A stretch of 64,000 nt of DNA. Source: Roseateles toxinivorans (lineage in GTDB: Bacteria > Pseudomonadota > Gammaproteobacteria > Burkholderiales > Burkholderiaceae_C). The notes under the pieces are model-generated. The model was not told where the DNA came from, did not search any database, and worked only from the letters and a program-made list of their open reading frames with translations. Made by a program: the position numbers and the translations under genes. Of the stretch, positions 34,668-45,046 are shown piece after piece; within the stretch, counting starts at the first letter, position 1; the number at the start of each line of letters is the position of its first letter. The stretch is from positions 248,001 through 312,000 of the forward strand of contig NZ_SNXS01000004.1 in NCBI RefSeq assembly GCF_004362525.1, in the 5' to 3' direction.

Positions 34668-35449
34668 CCCGATCCGGCGAAGCTCGCCAACTGGCTGAGA
34701 TGCGCCGGCAGCGCCGCGGCAATGTCTTGCGAGTCGGCCAGCGGGCAGACCGGATCTTGCTCGCCGGCCATCACCAGCACCGGGCATTGCGCCTTGGCAA
34801 GACCGGGCAGCAGGTCCAGCGTCTGCATCTCGCCGCCAGCAAAGTGGAACAGGATGTCGTTGTGGTGGATCACTCGCGCCGCGGCATCGCCATTCGGAGG
34901 TGGCTGCTGGTTGTAGAGCGTGTGGCAGACGTCCCAGTACGGAGCCCAGGTTTCGGGATTGGGCCGGGTCCAGAACTGCTGCGCCACCTCGCGGGCGCGC
35001 AGGCCCCCGAAGCGCTCGAACATCGCCAGCTTGCGCTCCAGCGCCATATGCGGCGAGGTGCTGGACAGCACGACCTTGGCCGCGTGGCCCGGATGGCGAG
35101 CCAGGTAATGCTGGGCGACAAAGCCGCCGAAGGACTGGCCCAGCACGATGGGCTTGACGATGCCCAGCGCATCGCTGAGCCGCACCACGTCATCGGCCCA
35201 GGTGTCCAGCGTCCATTCCTCGCGTGGCCGGCGGTCGCTGCGGCCGTGGCCGCGGTGGTCGTAGTAGACGATCTGGGCGATATCGGAAAGCGCAGAGAAG
35301 GCCGGCTTGAAGCCCGAGTGGTCGAAGCCCGGACCGCCGTGCAGCAGTATCAGGGTCGGCTTCTCGCGCAGGGTCGGGCCTTCGGGCACGAGGCCGGGGC
35401 CCTGGATGTCAACAAACAGGCGTACGCCCTGACCGATATCGATGCGCAT
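34595..35449 (-). CDS. Alpha/beta hydrolase (proline iminopeptidase-like)
   Basis: A 284-residue cytoplasmic alpha/beta-hydrolase. The oxyanion motif HGGPG (as in proline iminopeptidases) is at about residues 37-41. The nucleophile elbow is GQSFGG, the acid is in AGEQDPVCP, and the catalytic His is in GSGHGAWRD. There is no signal peptide. It could be an aminopeptidase or a lactonase/esterase; the sequence does not decide. It lies 18 bp downstream of glnS in the same direction, so the two may be cotranscribed, and it overlaps the SRPBCC gene tail to tail. Confidence 0.9.
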   Translation of the reverse strand: MRIDIGQGVRLFVDIQGPGLVPEGPTLREKPTLILLHGGPGFDHSGFKPAFSALSDIAQIVYYDHRGHGRSDRRPREEWTLDTWADDVVRLSDALGIVKPIVLGQSFGGFVAQHYLARHPGHAAKVVLSSTSPHMALERKLAMFERFGGLRAREVAQQFWTRPNPETWAPYWDVCHTLYNQQPPPNGDAAARVIHHNDILFHFAGGEMQTLDLLPGLAKAQCPVLVMAGEQDPVCPLADSQDIAAALPAHLSQLASFAGSGHGAWRDEPEAAFALLRKFILAPG

Positions 35450-35467
35450 GAAGCTTCCCGGGTTGGC

Positions 35468-37321
<1,854 letters not shown>

Positions 37322-37480
37322 TGGGGTTTGCGCGATTTTACGCAGGCTCTTGAGCTGCTCCCTGGCGGACGCCGCTTACAAGGCTTTACTTCTGCACTGT
37401 GAACCGCCAGGCCGCGGCCCGCGTTGGGTCATCCAGGCGCCGCAGGCTGGGGCGCCCGGCTTTCCTACAGGAGTTGCACC

Positions 37481-37852
37481 ATGAGCAAGACCCCCTTCAT
37501 CGCCGCCGCCATCCTGGCCGCCGGCCTGGCCTGCGGCAGCGCCCAGGCAAGAGATGTCTACTGGAGTGTCGGCATCAACGCGCCGCTGCACGGCGTGGGT
37601 CAGGTGGGCACCGTGGTGGGCAACTACCCGGGCCAGGCGGTGGTCTATCAGCAGGCCTACCAACCCGTCTATCAGCCCGTCTATCAACCGGTCTATCAAC
37701 CGGTCTATCAATACCGTCCGGCCCCGGTTGTCTACTACCCGGCTCCCGCCGTGGTGTATCCGGCCTACGGCCATCGCCATCATCCGCGCTGGGATCGCCG
37801 CGACTACCGCCGGGATGAATGGCGCGACCAGCGCCACCATCACGGCCGTTGA
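37481..37852 (+). CDS. Small exported Tyr/Pro-rich protein with QPVY repeats
   Basis: A 123-residue secreted protein. The signal peptide is MSKTPFIAAAILAAGLACGS with cleavage near AQA. A segment rich in Tyr, Pro and Val follows, with four tandem QPVY units. The C-terminus is strongly basic and His/Arg-rich (HRHHPRWDRRDYRRDEWRDQ). CAGGAG is seven bases before the ATG. Similar low-complexity periplasmic or surface proteins are common in Burkholderiales, without assigned function. The His-rich tail could bind metal, but this is a guess. Confidence 0.82.
   Translation: MSKTPFIAAAILAAGLACGSAQARDVYWSVGINAPLHGVGQVGTVVGNYPGQAVVYQQAYQPVYQPVYQPVYQPVYQYRPAPVVYYPAPAVVYPAYGHRHHPRWDRRDYRRDEWRDQRHHHGR
37661..37708 (+). 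repeat. Four 12-bp tandem repeats encoding QPVY
   Basis: Four consecutive 12-bp units encode QPVY. The last two are identical (CAACCGGTCTAT) and the first two differ by one or two bases, which fits recent slippage expansion inside the coding sequence. Confidence 0.85.
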
Positions 37853-37860
37853 TCGATGTC

Positions 37861-39231
37861 TTACTGCGGCTGAGTCCAGCCGCCGCCCAGGGCCTTGTAC
37901 AGCGACACGCTATTCTGGGCCCTGGCCAGTTGCAGCTGCACCACCGCCTGGCGCGCCGCGAACTGTGAGCGCTGGGCGTCCAGCAGTTCCAGGCTGTTCG
38001 ACGCACCGGCGCGGAAGCGCAGGTCCACCAGCTTGAGCCTGTCCTCGTCCGCCCGAGCCTGCGCCTGGGTGGCCCGCAGTTGCTCCGCCAGAGTGGCGCG
38101 GGCGGCCAGTGCGTCCGCCACTTCGCGGAAACCCACCTGTATCGCCTTCTCGTACTGCGCCACGGCGATGTCGCGCCCGGCCTGGGCCGAGGCCAGATTG
38201 GCCTTGTTGCGCCCCGAGTCGAAGATGGGCATCAAGAGCTGCGGCGCAAAACTCCACACCGTGTTGCTGAACAGCTTGGACAGCTCCGAGCTGGCCGTGC
38301 CCAGGCTGGTGGTCAGCGTCAGGCTGGGGAAGAAGGCCGCCCGCGCCGCCGCGATATTGGCCTCGGCCGCCTTCAGCTGTGCTTCGGCCTGCAGGATGTC
38401 GGGTCGGTTGACCAGCACCTCGGAGGGCAGGCCGGCCGGCACATCAGCCACGGCTTGTGCATTCCAGGCCGTGCCGCCCGACAGCTGGGGCAGTGCCTGA
38501 CCGACCAGCAGCTGCAGCGCATTCAGGTCCAGCGCACGCAGGCGCTGCTGCTGGGCCAGGCTGGCGCGGGCGACCTCGACCTGGGAAGTGGCGGCGCTCA
38601 TGTCCAGGCCCGAGGCGACGCCGTTGTCGCTCTTCAGCTTGGTCAGGCGGTAGAAGTCGTCGCGGGTCTTCAGCGTCTGCTCGGCCAGACTCAACAATTC
38701 TTCGTTGGCCCGCAGGCTCAGATACGTGCTGGCGATCTGGGCCACGAGGCTGATCTGCGCCGCACGGCTGCCTTCGACGCTGGCCAGATAACGCTCCAGC
38801 GCCGCGCCGCTCAAAGACCGCAAGCGACCGAACAGATCGACCTCGTAGGCCGATATCTGCAGCCCGGCCTGGTAGCTGTTGTTGATCGCACCATTGCTGC
38901 CAGGCGTGCGGCTGGCGGTGACGCCGGCGCCTATCGTGGGCAGCAGGCTGGCATCCTGCACGCGGGACTGGGCACGGGCCTGCTCGACATTCAGCAGGGC
39001 CACGCGAAGATCGCGGCTGTTCTGCAGCGCCAGGGTGATCAGCTCGCGCAGCTGGGCGTCGGTGTAGAACTGCTGCCAGGGCAGCGGTGCTGCGGCTGCG
39101 GCCGTGCTGGCGTCCTGCCAGCTGGCCGGCACCGGCGCGGCGGGTCGCTCATAGCTCGTGGTGCTGATGCAGCCGGCCAGGGCCAGGGCTGCAGCCGCCG
39201 CGATCAAACTCGTTTTCATCATCGTCGTCAT
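37861..39231 (-). CDS. RND efflux outer-membrane channel lipoprotein (OprM/NodT family)
   Basis: A 456-residue outer-membrane factor of the TolC/OprM type. The lipoprotein signal ends LALAGC, with Cys21 as the lipidation site. The family segment PVPASWQDAS lies just after it. Two halves of long alpha-barrel helices with Ala/Gln/Leu heptads follow (RDLRVALLNVEQARAQSRVQ, later ELLDAQRSQFAARQAVVQLQ). It is the third gene of the efflux operon, starting 1 bp after the permease stop, and completes a tripartite drug/solvent pump. Confidence 0.95.
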   Translation of the reverse strand: MTTMMKTSLIAAAAALALAGCISTTSYERPAAPVPASWQDASTAAAAAPLPWQQFYTDAQLRELITLALQNSRDLRVALLNVEQARAQSRVQDASLLPTIGAGVTASRTPGSNGAINNSYQAGLQISAYEVDLFGRLRSLSGAALERYLASVEGSRAAQISLVAQIASTYLSLRANEELLSLAEQTLKTRDDFYRLTKLKSDNGVASGLDMSAATSQVEVARASLAQQQRLRALDLNALQLLVGQALPQLSGGTAWNAQAVADVPAGLPSEVLVNRPDILQAEAQLKAAEANIAAARAAFFPSLTLTTSLGTASSELSKLFSNTVWSFAPQLLMPIFDSGRNKANLASAQAGRDIAVAQYEKAIQVGFREVADALAARATLAEQLRATQAQARADEDRLKLVDLRFRAGASNSLELLDAQRSQFAARQAVVQLQLARAQNSVSLYKALGGGWTQPQ

Positions 39232-39232
39232 G

Positions 39233-42200
39233 TCAGTGGCCCTCCGTCACGCTGGGCGCGGCAGGCTTGTTTTGATCGAGTTCATGCGCGTACATGCGGC
39301 GCTGGCGTTCGCTGCCCTTGAACAGCTTGCGCACGACCAGGAAGAAGATGGGCACGAACAGCACGGCCAGCACGGTGGCCGAGATCATTCCGTACATCAC
39401 GCCGGTGCCGATGGCGCGCTGGCTGGCCGAGCCCGCGCCGGTGGCAAACACCAGCGGCATCACGCCCAGGATGAAGGCCACCGAGGTCATGATGATCGGT
39501 CGGAAGCGCAGATGGCAGGCCTCCAGGATCGATTCGATCAGTCCCTTGCCCTGGGCCTGCAAATCCTTGGCGAACTCGATGATCAGGATCGCGTTCTTCG
39601 CCGACAGGCCGATGATGGCGATCAGCCCGACCTTGAAGTACACGTCATTGGGCATGCCTCGGAAGGTGGCGCCGAGCACGGCGCCCAGCAGACCCAGCGG
39701 CACGACCAGCAGCACCGAGATCGGTATCGACCAGCTCTCATAGAGTGCCGCCAGGCAGAGGAACACGGCCAGCAGCGAGAAGGCCAGCAGAATGCCCGCC
39801 TGCGAGCCCGACAGCTTTTCTTCACGCGACAGGCCGGTCCACTCGTAGCCGATGCCGGCCGGCAGTTGGGCCACCAGCTTCTCCAGCTCGGCCATCGCCG
39901 CGCCGGTCGAGGCGCCTGCGGCCGCATCGCCGGCCAGGCGCATCGCCGGATAGCCGTTGTAGCGCACCGCCTGCATCTGGCCGCTGACCCAGCGCGTCGA
40001 CGCGAAGGCCGACAGCGGCACGCTCTTGCCCTGGTTGTTGCTGACGTTCAGGCGCAGCACGTCGGCGGGCTGCATGCGCGCGCCGGTCTCGGCCTGCACG
40101 ACCACACGCTGCAGACGACCCTGGTTGGGGAAGTCGTTCACATAGGCCGAGCCCAGCGAGGTCGAGATCACGGCGGCGATGGCGTCATAGCCCACGCCCA
40201 AGGCATTGGCCTTGTCGCGATCGATGTCGATCTGCAGCTGCGGGGCATCTTCCAGGCCGTCGGGGCGCATGCCGGTGATGACCTTGCTCTTGCTGGCCAT
40301 GCCCATCAGCTGGTTGCGCGCATTCAGCAGGGCCTCGTGGCCGAGGCCGCCGCGGTCCTGCAGGCGCAGCGCAAAGCCGGTGGCCGTGCCCAGCTCGGGG
40401 ATGGGCGGGGGGCTCAGCGGGAAGATGAAGGCATCGCGCACGCCACCCATCATCGCGCCGAAGGCGCGGCCGGCCAGCGCGCTGGCGCTGTGTTGCGGGC
40501 CCACACGTTCTTCCCAGGGCTTCAGCGGCACGAACACCAGGGCGGCATTCTGGCCCTGGCCCGAGAACGAGAAACCGATCACGCCGATGGTGGCCTCGAC
40601 CTCGGGCTGCTTGCGCATGAAGTCTTCCACCGCCTTGACGGCCGCCTCGGTGCGGTTGGCCGTGGCGCCCGGGGGCAGCTGCACATTGACGATCAGGTAA
40701 CCCTGGTCTTCATTCGGCAGAAACGAGGTCGGCATGCGCAGGTACAGATAGCCGACACCGGCCACCAGGGCCAAATAGATGATCAGCATGCGGCCGCCGC
40801 GCTTCAGCAGCTTGGCGACCCAACCCTCGTAGCCCTTGGCGGTGCGGGAGAAGCCGCGGTTGAACCAGCCGAAGAATCCGCTCTTGGCGTGGTGGTGGCC
40901 GGCCTCGACCGGCTTGAGCAGGGTGGCGCACAGGGCCGGCGTCAGGCTCAGCGCCATCACCGCCGACAGCGACATCGAGGCCACCATGGCCAGCGAGAAC
41001 TGGCGGTAGATATTTCCCACCGAGCCGGCGAAGAAGGCCATGGGCACGAACACGGCAATCAGCACCACGGTGATGCCGATGATGGCACCCGAGATCTGGC
41101 TCATCGCCTTCTTGGTGGCCTCGCGCGGCGACAGCCCTTCCTCGCTCATGATGCGTTCGACGTTCTCGACCACGACGATGGCATCGTCGACCAGGATGCC
41201 GATGGCCAGCACCATGCCGAACAGGGTCAGCACATTGATAGAGAAACCCATGCCCAGCATGATGGCGAAGGTGCCCAGCAGCGCGATAGGCACCACCAGG
41301 GTCGGGATCAGGGTGTAGCGCCAGTTCTGCAGGAACAGGAACATCACCAGGAACACCAGGGCGATGGCCTCCAGCAGGGTCTCGACCACCTGCGAGATCG
41401 AGATTTTGACGAACTTCGACGAGTCGTAGGGGATCTCGTAGATCACGCCCTCGGGGAAGTAGCGCTTGAGCTCTTCCATGCGAGCCTTCACCGCTCCTGC
41501 GGCGGCCAGCGCATTGCCGCTGGGCGACAGCTGCACGCCGATGCCGGTTGAAGGCTTGCCGTTCAGGCGGGCATAGGAGCCGTAGCTCTGGCCGCCCAGC
41601 TCGATGCGGGCCACGTCCTTGAGCCGCACGGTCGAACCGTCCGGATTGGCGCGCAGCACTATCTTGCCGAACTGCTCGACGTTCTCCAGCTGGCCCTTGA
41701 CGACGACGGTGGCCGACATGGTCTGGCTGCTCAGATTCGGCAGGTCACCGATCACGCCGGCAGGCACCAGCGCGTTCTGCGCGCGGATCGCGGCATTCAC
41801 CTCGGCCGGGCTGATGTTGAAGCTCAGCGCCTTGGCCGGGTCCAGCCAGATGCGCATCGCCCGCTCGGTGCCGAACAGCTGGGCCTGGCCGATGCCGGGC
41901 AGACGCTGGATCTCGGGAATGATGTTGCGCGAGGCATAGTCGCCCAGCGCCACCGGGTCCAGCGAACCGTCCTTGGACGACAGCGTCACGAACAGCAGGA
42001 AGTTGCTGCGCGCCTTGTCGACGCGCACGCCCTGCTGCGTCACTGCCGAGGGCAGGCGCGGCGTGGCGCGAGACAGGCGGTTCTGCACCTCGACCTGGGC
42101 CAGGTCGATATTGGTGCCGGGCTCGAAGGTGACGGTGATCGCGCCGGTGCCATTGGCCTGGCTGACCGATTCCATATAGGCCAGGCCGGGCGCGCCATTG

Positions 42201-42406
42201 AGCTCCTGCTCGATGACGGAGATGACGCTTTCGTCCAGGGTCTTGGCCGAGGCGCCGGGATAGACGGCGTTGATGACCAGCGAGGGCGGTGCCACCGTCG
42301 GGTACTGCGCCACCGGCAGCTTGGTGATGGCGACACCGCCAAACACCAGGATGAACAGCGCAATCACCCAGGCGAATACCGGGCGGTCGATGAAAAAGCG
42401 AGCCAT
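39233..42406 (-). CDS. RND multidrug efflux permease (AcrB/MexB family, HAE1)
   Basis: A 1057-residue inner-membrane proton/drug antiporter, the full length for the HAE1 group. It starts MARFFIDRPVFAWVIALFIL, the family N-terminus. It contains the second large periplasmic loop and TM4 with GILVDDAIVVVENVERIMSE (the proton-relay Asp pair). The C-terminal repeat has FAKDLQAQGKGLIESILEA. It exports hydrophobic drugs, solvents or bile-salt-like compounds with the adaptor and channel encoded either side. It lies 18 bp after the adaptor gene. Confidence 0.97.
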   Translation of the reverse strand: MARFFIDRPVFAWVIALFILVFGGVAITKLPVAQYPTVAPPSLVINAVYPGASAKTLDESVISVIEQELNGAPGLAYMESVSQANGTGAITVTFEPGTNIDLAQVEVQNRLSRATPRLPSAVTQQGVRVDKARSNFLLFVTLSSKDGSLDPVALGDYASRNIIPEIQRLPGIGQAQLFGTERAMRIWLDPAKALSFNISPAEVNAAIRAQNALVPAGVIGDLPNLSSQTMSATVVVKGQLENVEQFGKIVLRANPDGSTVRLKDVARIELGGQSYGSYARLNGKPSTGIGVQLSPSGNALAAAGAVKARMEELKRYFPEGVIYEIPYDSSKFVKISISQVVETLLEAIALVFLVMFLFLQNWRYTLIPTLVVPIALLGTFAIMLGMGFSINVLTLFGMVLAIGILVDDAIVVVENVERIMSEEGLSPREATKKAMSQISGAIIGITVVLIAVFVPMAFFAGSVGNIYRQFSLAMVASMSLSAVMALSLTPALCATLLKPVEAGHHHAKSGFFGWFNRGFSRTAKGYEGWVAKLLKRGGRMLIIYLALVAGVGYLYLRMPTSFLPNEDQGYLIVNVQLPPGATANRTEAAVKAVEDFMRKQPEVEATIGVIGFSFSGQGQNAALVFVPLKPWEERVGPQHSASALAGRAFGAMMGGVRDAFIFPLSPPPIPELGTATGFALRLQDRGGLGHEALLNARNQLMGMASKSKVITGMRPDGLEDAPQLQIDIDRDKANALGVGYDAIAAVISTSLGSAYVNDFPNQGRLQRVVVQAETGARMQPADVLRLNVSNNQGKSVPLSAFASTRWVSGQMQAVRYNGYPAMRLAGDAAAGASTGAAMAELEKLVAQLPAGIGYEWTGLSREEKLSGSQAGILLAFSLLAVFLCLAALYESWSIPISVLLVVPLGLLGAVLGATFRGMPNDVYFKVGLIAIIGLSAKNAILIIEFAKDLQAQGKGLIESILEACHLRFRPIIMTSVAFILGVMPLVFATGAGSASQRAIGTGVMYGMISATVLAVLFVPIFFLVVRKLFKGSERQRRMYAHELDQNKPAAPSVTEGH

Positions 42407-42424
42407 TGTGTGAGTCCTTGTCGC

Positions 42425-43693
42425 TTAGCGGCTGGCGGCGGAGGCGGCGGGTGCGGCCGATGCAGCCGACGGCGCAGAGAAAGGAGCGGCCGTCGGCGTC
42501 CAGGGCACGGGCTTGACCGGTGCGCCGGGCACGAACATCTTCTGGAAGCCGTCGGCAATCACCTGCTCGCCGGGCTTCAGACCGTCCAGCACCACCCATT
42601 GATTGCCCTGGGCCGAGCCGACCTTGACCGGGCGCGGCGTCGGTTTGCCATCAGCGCCGACGACCAGCACCGTGTCACCGGTGGCCGAACGCGTCACTGC
42701 CTGCTGCGGCAAGAGGATGCCGTTGGGCACCTCGGCCTGGCTCAGGCGCACGCGCACGTATTGGCCGGGCAGCAGCAGGCCGTCGCCATTGGGCACCTCG
42801 GCGCGCAGCGTGACCTGGCCCGAGGTGGCGTCGACGCTCAGGTCGGTGAACAGCAGCTTGCCGGGGCGGGGCAGCTCGGTGCCGTCTTCCATCACTATGC
42901 GCACCAGGGCCGCGTTCTCACCCACACTGCGCAGCTGCTTGTTGGCCATCGCCTTGCGCAGCTGCAGCACCTCATTGCTGGACTGGGTGAAGTTGACATA
43001 GACGCTGCTGGTCTGCTGCACCAGGGCCAGCTGGGTGGCCTCGGCGGCACTCACCAGCGCCCCTTCGCTGACCAGCGACCGGCCGATGCGGCCCGAGATC
43101 GGCGACAGCACCTGCGCGTAGTCCAGATTGATTTTTGCCGACTGCACCGCGGCCTTGGCCGCCGCCACATCGGCCTCGCCGACTTTCTGCGCGGCCACCG
43201 CGGCCACATAGTCCTGCTTGCTGATCGCATTGGCCTCGACCAGGGGCTTGAAGCGCTCGGCCTGGGCTGCCGCCTGGGCCAGATTGGCCTGGGCGCGGGC
43301 CAAGGCGGCCTGCGCGCTCTCGAAGGCCGCCTGGTAGGGCGCGGCATCGATCTGGTACAGCGCCTGGCCGGCCTTGACCTCGCTGCCTTCGGTGAACAGG
43401 CGCTTCAGCACGACGCCATTGACGCGGGCCCGCACCTGGGCGACGCGCACCGGCTCGACGCGGCCGGGCAGCTCGATCTGCAGCGGCACGGCGCTCAGTG
43501 CGGTGGTGACCACGCCGACGGCCGGGGGCGGCGGCATGCCGCCAGCGCCGCCGGCCGGTGCGGCGGCCTTGTCGCCGCAGCCGCTCAGCATGGCCAGGGT
43601 GGCGCTCAAGGCCAGCACCAGGGGCAGCAGGTACAGCGTGCGGCTGACGGTTTGCGGGGAGGGCGAAATATGGGGTACGGAATTGCAGATCAC
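42425..43693 (-). CDS. RND efflux periplasmic adaptor (AcrA/MexA family)
   Basis: A membrane-fusion lipoprotein of about 422 residues linking the permease to the outer-membrane channel. The lipobox LSGC places lipidation at about Cys39. The lipoyl half-motifs (VRARVNGVVLKRLFTEGSEV and its partner VLSPISGRIGRSLVSEGALV) flank an alpha-hairpin rich in Ala/Gln, and the beta-barrel and membrane-proximal domain follow. The GTG at 43693 (GAGAGG eight bases upstream) is preferred over the TTG two codons earlier. It is the first gene of the operon, divergent from its AcrR-type repressor. Confidence 0.95.
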   Translation of the reverse strand: MICNSVPHISPSPQTVSRTLYLLPLVLALSATLAMLSGCGDKAAAPAGGAGGMPPPPAVGVVTTALSAVPLQIELPGRVEPVRVAQVRARVNGVVLKRLFTEGSEVKAGQALYQIDAAPYQAAFESAQAALARAQANLAQAAAQAERFKPLVEANAISKQDYVAAVAAQKVGEADVAAAKAAVQSAKINLDYAQVLSPISGRIGRSLVSEGALVSAAEATQLALVQQTSSVYVNFTQSSNEVLQLRKAMANKQLRSVGENAALVRIVMEDGTELPRPGKLLFTDLSVDATSGQVTLRAEVPNGDGLLLPGQYVRVRLSQAEVPNGILLPQQAVTRSATGDTVLVVGADGKPTPRPVKVGSAQGNQWVVLDGLKPGEQVIADGFQKMFVPGAPVKPVPWTPTAAPFSAPSAASAAPAASAASR

Positions 43694-43791
43694 GATCAAA
43701 GCCTCTCGGATCGAATGATTTGGAAATTGATATGAATCAGGCGCCGGCCATCGTAGCCGAGCTGGATAGCGCTGTCAGGGATGACCCGTAG

Positions 43792-43821
43792 TATATACAT
43801 ACATACGCGAATGTATGTAAA
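43792..43821 (-). promoter_or_regulatory. Promoter of the RND efflux operon
   Basis: On the minus strand TTTACA (43821-43816), an 18-base spacer and TATATA (43797-43792) make a good sigma-70 promoter about 95 bp upstream of the adaptor start. The repressor operator lies across it, so binding would block RNA polymerase. Confidence 0.7.
43796..43819. promoter_or_regulatory. AcrR-type operator palindrome
   Basis: A 24-bp palindrome has arms TACATACAT(A) and (A)ATGTATGTA around a CGCG centre. From memory, the E. coli AcrR operator has the same TACATACATT/AATGTATGTA arms around TGTG, so 9 of 10 positions of one arm and all ten of the other are shared. It lies between the divergent efflux operon and the TetR gene, 29 bp before the TetR start, so it can control both. 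Confidence 0.85.
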
Positions 43822-43848
43822 GAAATTGACATAGAATCTGCAGCAACC

Positions 43849-44562
43849 ATGGCACGCAAAACAAAGTCGGAAGCGCTTGAGACGCGCATGAGCATCCTCG
43901 ATGCGGCGGAAATCCTGTTCCAGCGCCGCGGCGTGTCGCGGACCTCGCTGCAGGACATCGCCCAGCAGGCGCAGGTCACGCGCGGCGCCATCTATTGGCA
44001 TTTCAAGGACAAGGCCGAGCTCTTCAACGCGATGATGGAGCGCGCCACCATGCCGCTGGAGCAGGCCATGGAGTCCACGCAGCTGTACACCCAGGACCGG
44101 CCGCTGGAGCAGATGCGCTGGGGCCTGCTGAATGCCTTCCATTCGACCGTGCACAACGAGCGCACGCGCCGCGTGTTCGAGATCGCGATGCACCGGGTCG
44201 AGTATGTCGAGGAGTTGCTGGCCGTGCGCGACCGCCATCTGGCGGTGCGCAACCATGGCCTCGATGAACTGGAGCGCGGCCTGAAAGAGGCTGTGACGCT
44301 GGGGCAACTGCCGCCCACCGTGCGCACCCGCATGGCGGCGCTGGCCTTGATGTCGCTGGTCGATGGCCTGATACAGAACTGGATACTCGACCCCACGGCC
44401 TTCGATCTGATGGAGATCGGCCAGGGCACGGTCGAGGCCTTCCTGAACAGCCTCCAAGCCACCGGCCAGACCGGGCAGTTGCCGCCGCTGAGCGATGCGG
44501 CCCGGGCGGCGCTGGGTTCTGCGCCGGTGTGCATGGCGGTGAAAACTGCTGCGATCCCGTAG
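43849..44562 (+). CDS. AcrR/TtgR-type repressor of the RND efflux operon
   Basis: A 237-residue TetR-family repressor. The DNA-binding domain is highly typical: MARKTKSEALETRMSILDAA, later TSLQDIAQQAQVTRGAIYWH and FKDKAELFNAM. This closely matches AcrR, TtgR and MexR-like local regulators, and a helical drug-binding C-domain follows. It is divergent from the adaptor-permease-channel operon with an AcrR-like palindrome between, so it almost surely represses the pump until a ligand binds. The TAG stop lies within a long palindrome shared with the convergent 2TM gene. Confidence 0.95.
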   Translation: MARKTKSEALETRMSILDAAEILFQRRGVSRTSLQDIAQQAQVTRGAIYWHFKDKAELFNAMMERATMPLEQAMESTQLYTQDRPLEQMRWGLLNAFHSTVHNERTRRVFEIAMHRVEYVEELLAVRDRHLAVRNHGLDELERGLKEAVTLGQLPPTVRTRMAALALMSLVDGLIQNWILDPTAFDLMEIGQGTVEAFLNSLQATGQTGQLPPLSDAARAALGSAPVCMAVKTAAIP

Positions 44563-44605
44563 CCCGGATGGAATCCGGGGCCCCGGATTGCCATCCGGGC
44601 TACGG
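44557..44605. terminator. Long perfect palindrome shared by two convergent stop codons
   Basis: A 15-bp perfect inverted repeat (44557-44571 with 44591-44605, arms CCGTAGCCCGGATGG) encloses an 18-bp perfect palindrome (44572-44589, AATCCGGG-type arms). The left arm contains the TAG stop of the repressor gene. The right arm, read on the other strand, contains the TAG stop of the 2TM gene. The CGTAGCCCGGAT core resembles REP-type elements common in proteobacteria. It probably acts as a bidirectional terminator or mRNA 3' stabiliser. Confidence 0.75.
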
Positions 44606-44896
44606 CTGGCGCTGGCGCAATGCCTTCAGTTCGCTGTCCAGCATCCACTCGCGCAGGCCCTGACCCTGCAGATTGACCAGGGTCACCAGGCCATGGATGG
44701 CCAGACCCAGACCCCAGCCCCACAGCGGGAACACGCGCCAGTGGCCGCCACCGTTGATCGAGGTCATCAGCCACAGGCCGCCGTTCACCGCCACGAACAC
44801 CAGCAGATGGATCAGAAAGCCCATCTTCAGATTGACGCGACGCTTGGCCGTCCTGCGCAGCTGGGCTTCGTTGATCGCGGTGTCGGTGCTGGTCAT
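44600..44896 (-). CDS. 2TM-domain membrane protein
   Basis: A 98-residue protein with two hydrophobic helices, MGFLIHLLVFVAVNGGLWLM and FPLWGWGLGLAIHGLVTLV, the layout of the '2TM domain' family. In many genomes that domain sits next to or fused to LytS-type sensor kinases. The ATG at 44896 (MTSTDTAINE) has GGAG in reach; a longer upstream frame has no support. It lies on the same strand as, and downstream of, the LytTR/LytS pair (150 bp gap), consistent with an associated membrane component. Confidence 0.8.
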   Translation of the reverse strand: MTSTDTAINEAQLRRTAKRRVNLKMGFLIHLLVFVAVNGGLWLMTSINGGGHWRVFPLWGWGLGLAIHGLVTLVNLQGQGLREWMLDSELKALRQRQP

Positions 44897-45046
44897 GGTG
44901 CTCTCCTGGTGGTGGGGCGCTGCGATGTGCAGTGCATGGGAGGCATCATGTCCGGCGCCTGCCGCCGCGGCCACCGGCTTGCGACGGATGACCAGCTCAG
45001 CGCGTGAAACGCTGGCAGCGCGGCGCGATTCGCGCCTCGATGGCGC

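Noticed and set aside
39158..41551. Plus-strand open frame of 797 codons
   Set aside because: His/Gln/Gly-rich antisense shadow of the RND permease gene, which has full family motifs.
43826..43831. TTGACA as a -35 box for the efflux repressor
   Set aside because: It is only 18 bp before the start codon, leaving no room for a -10 box and leader.
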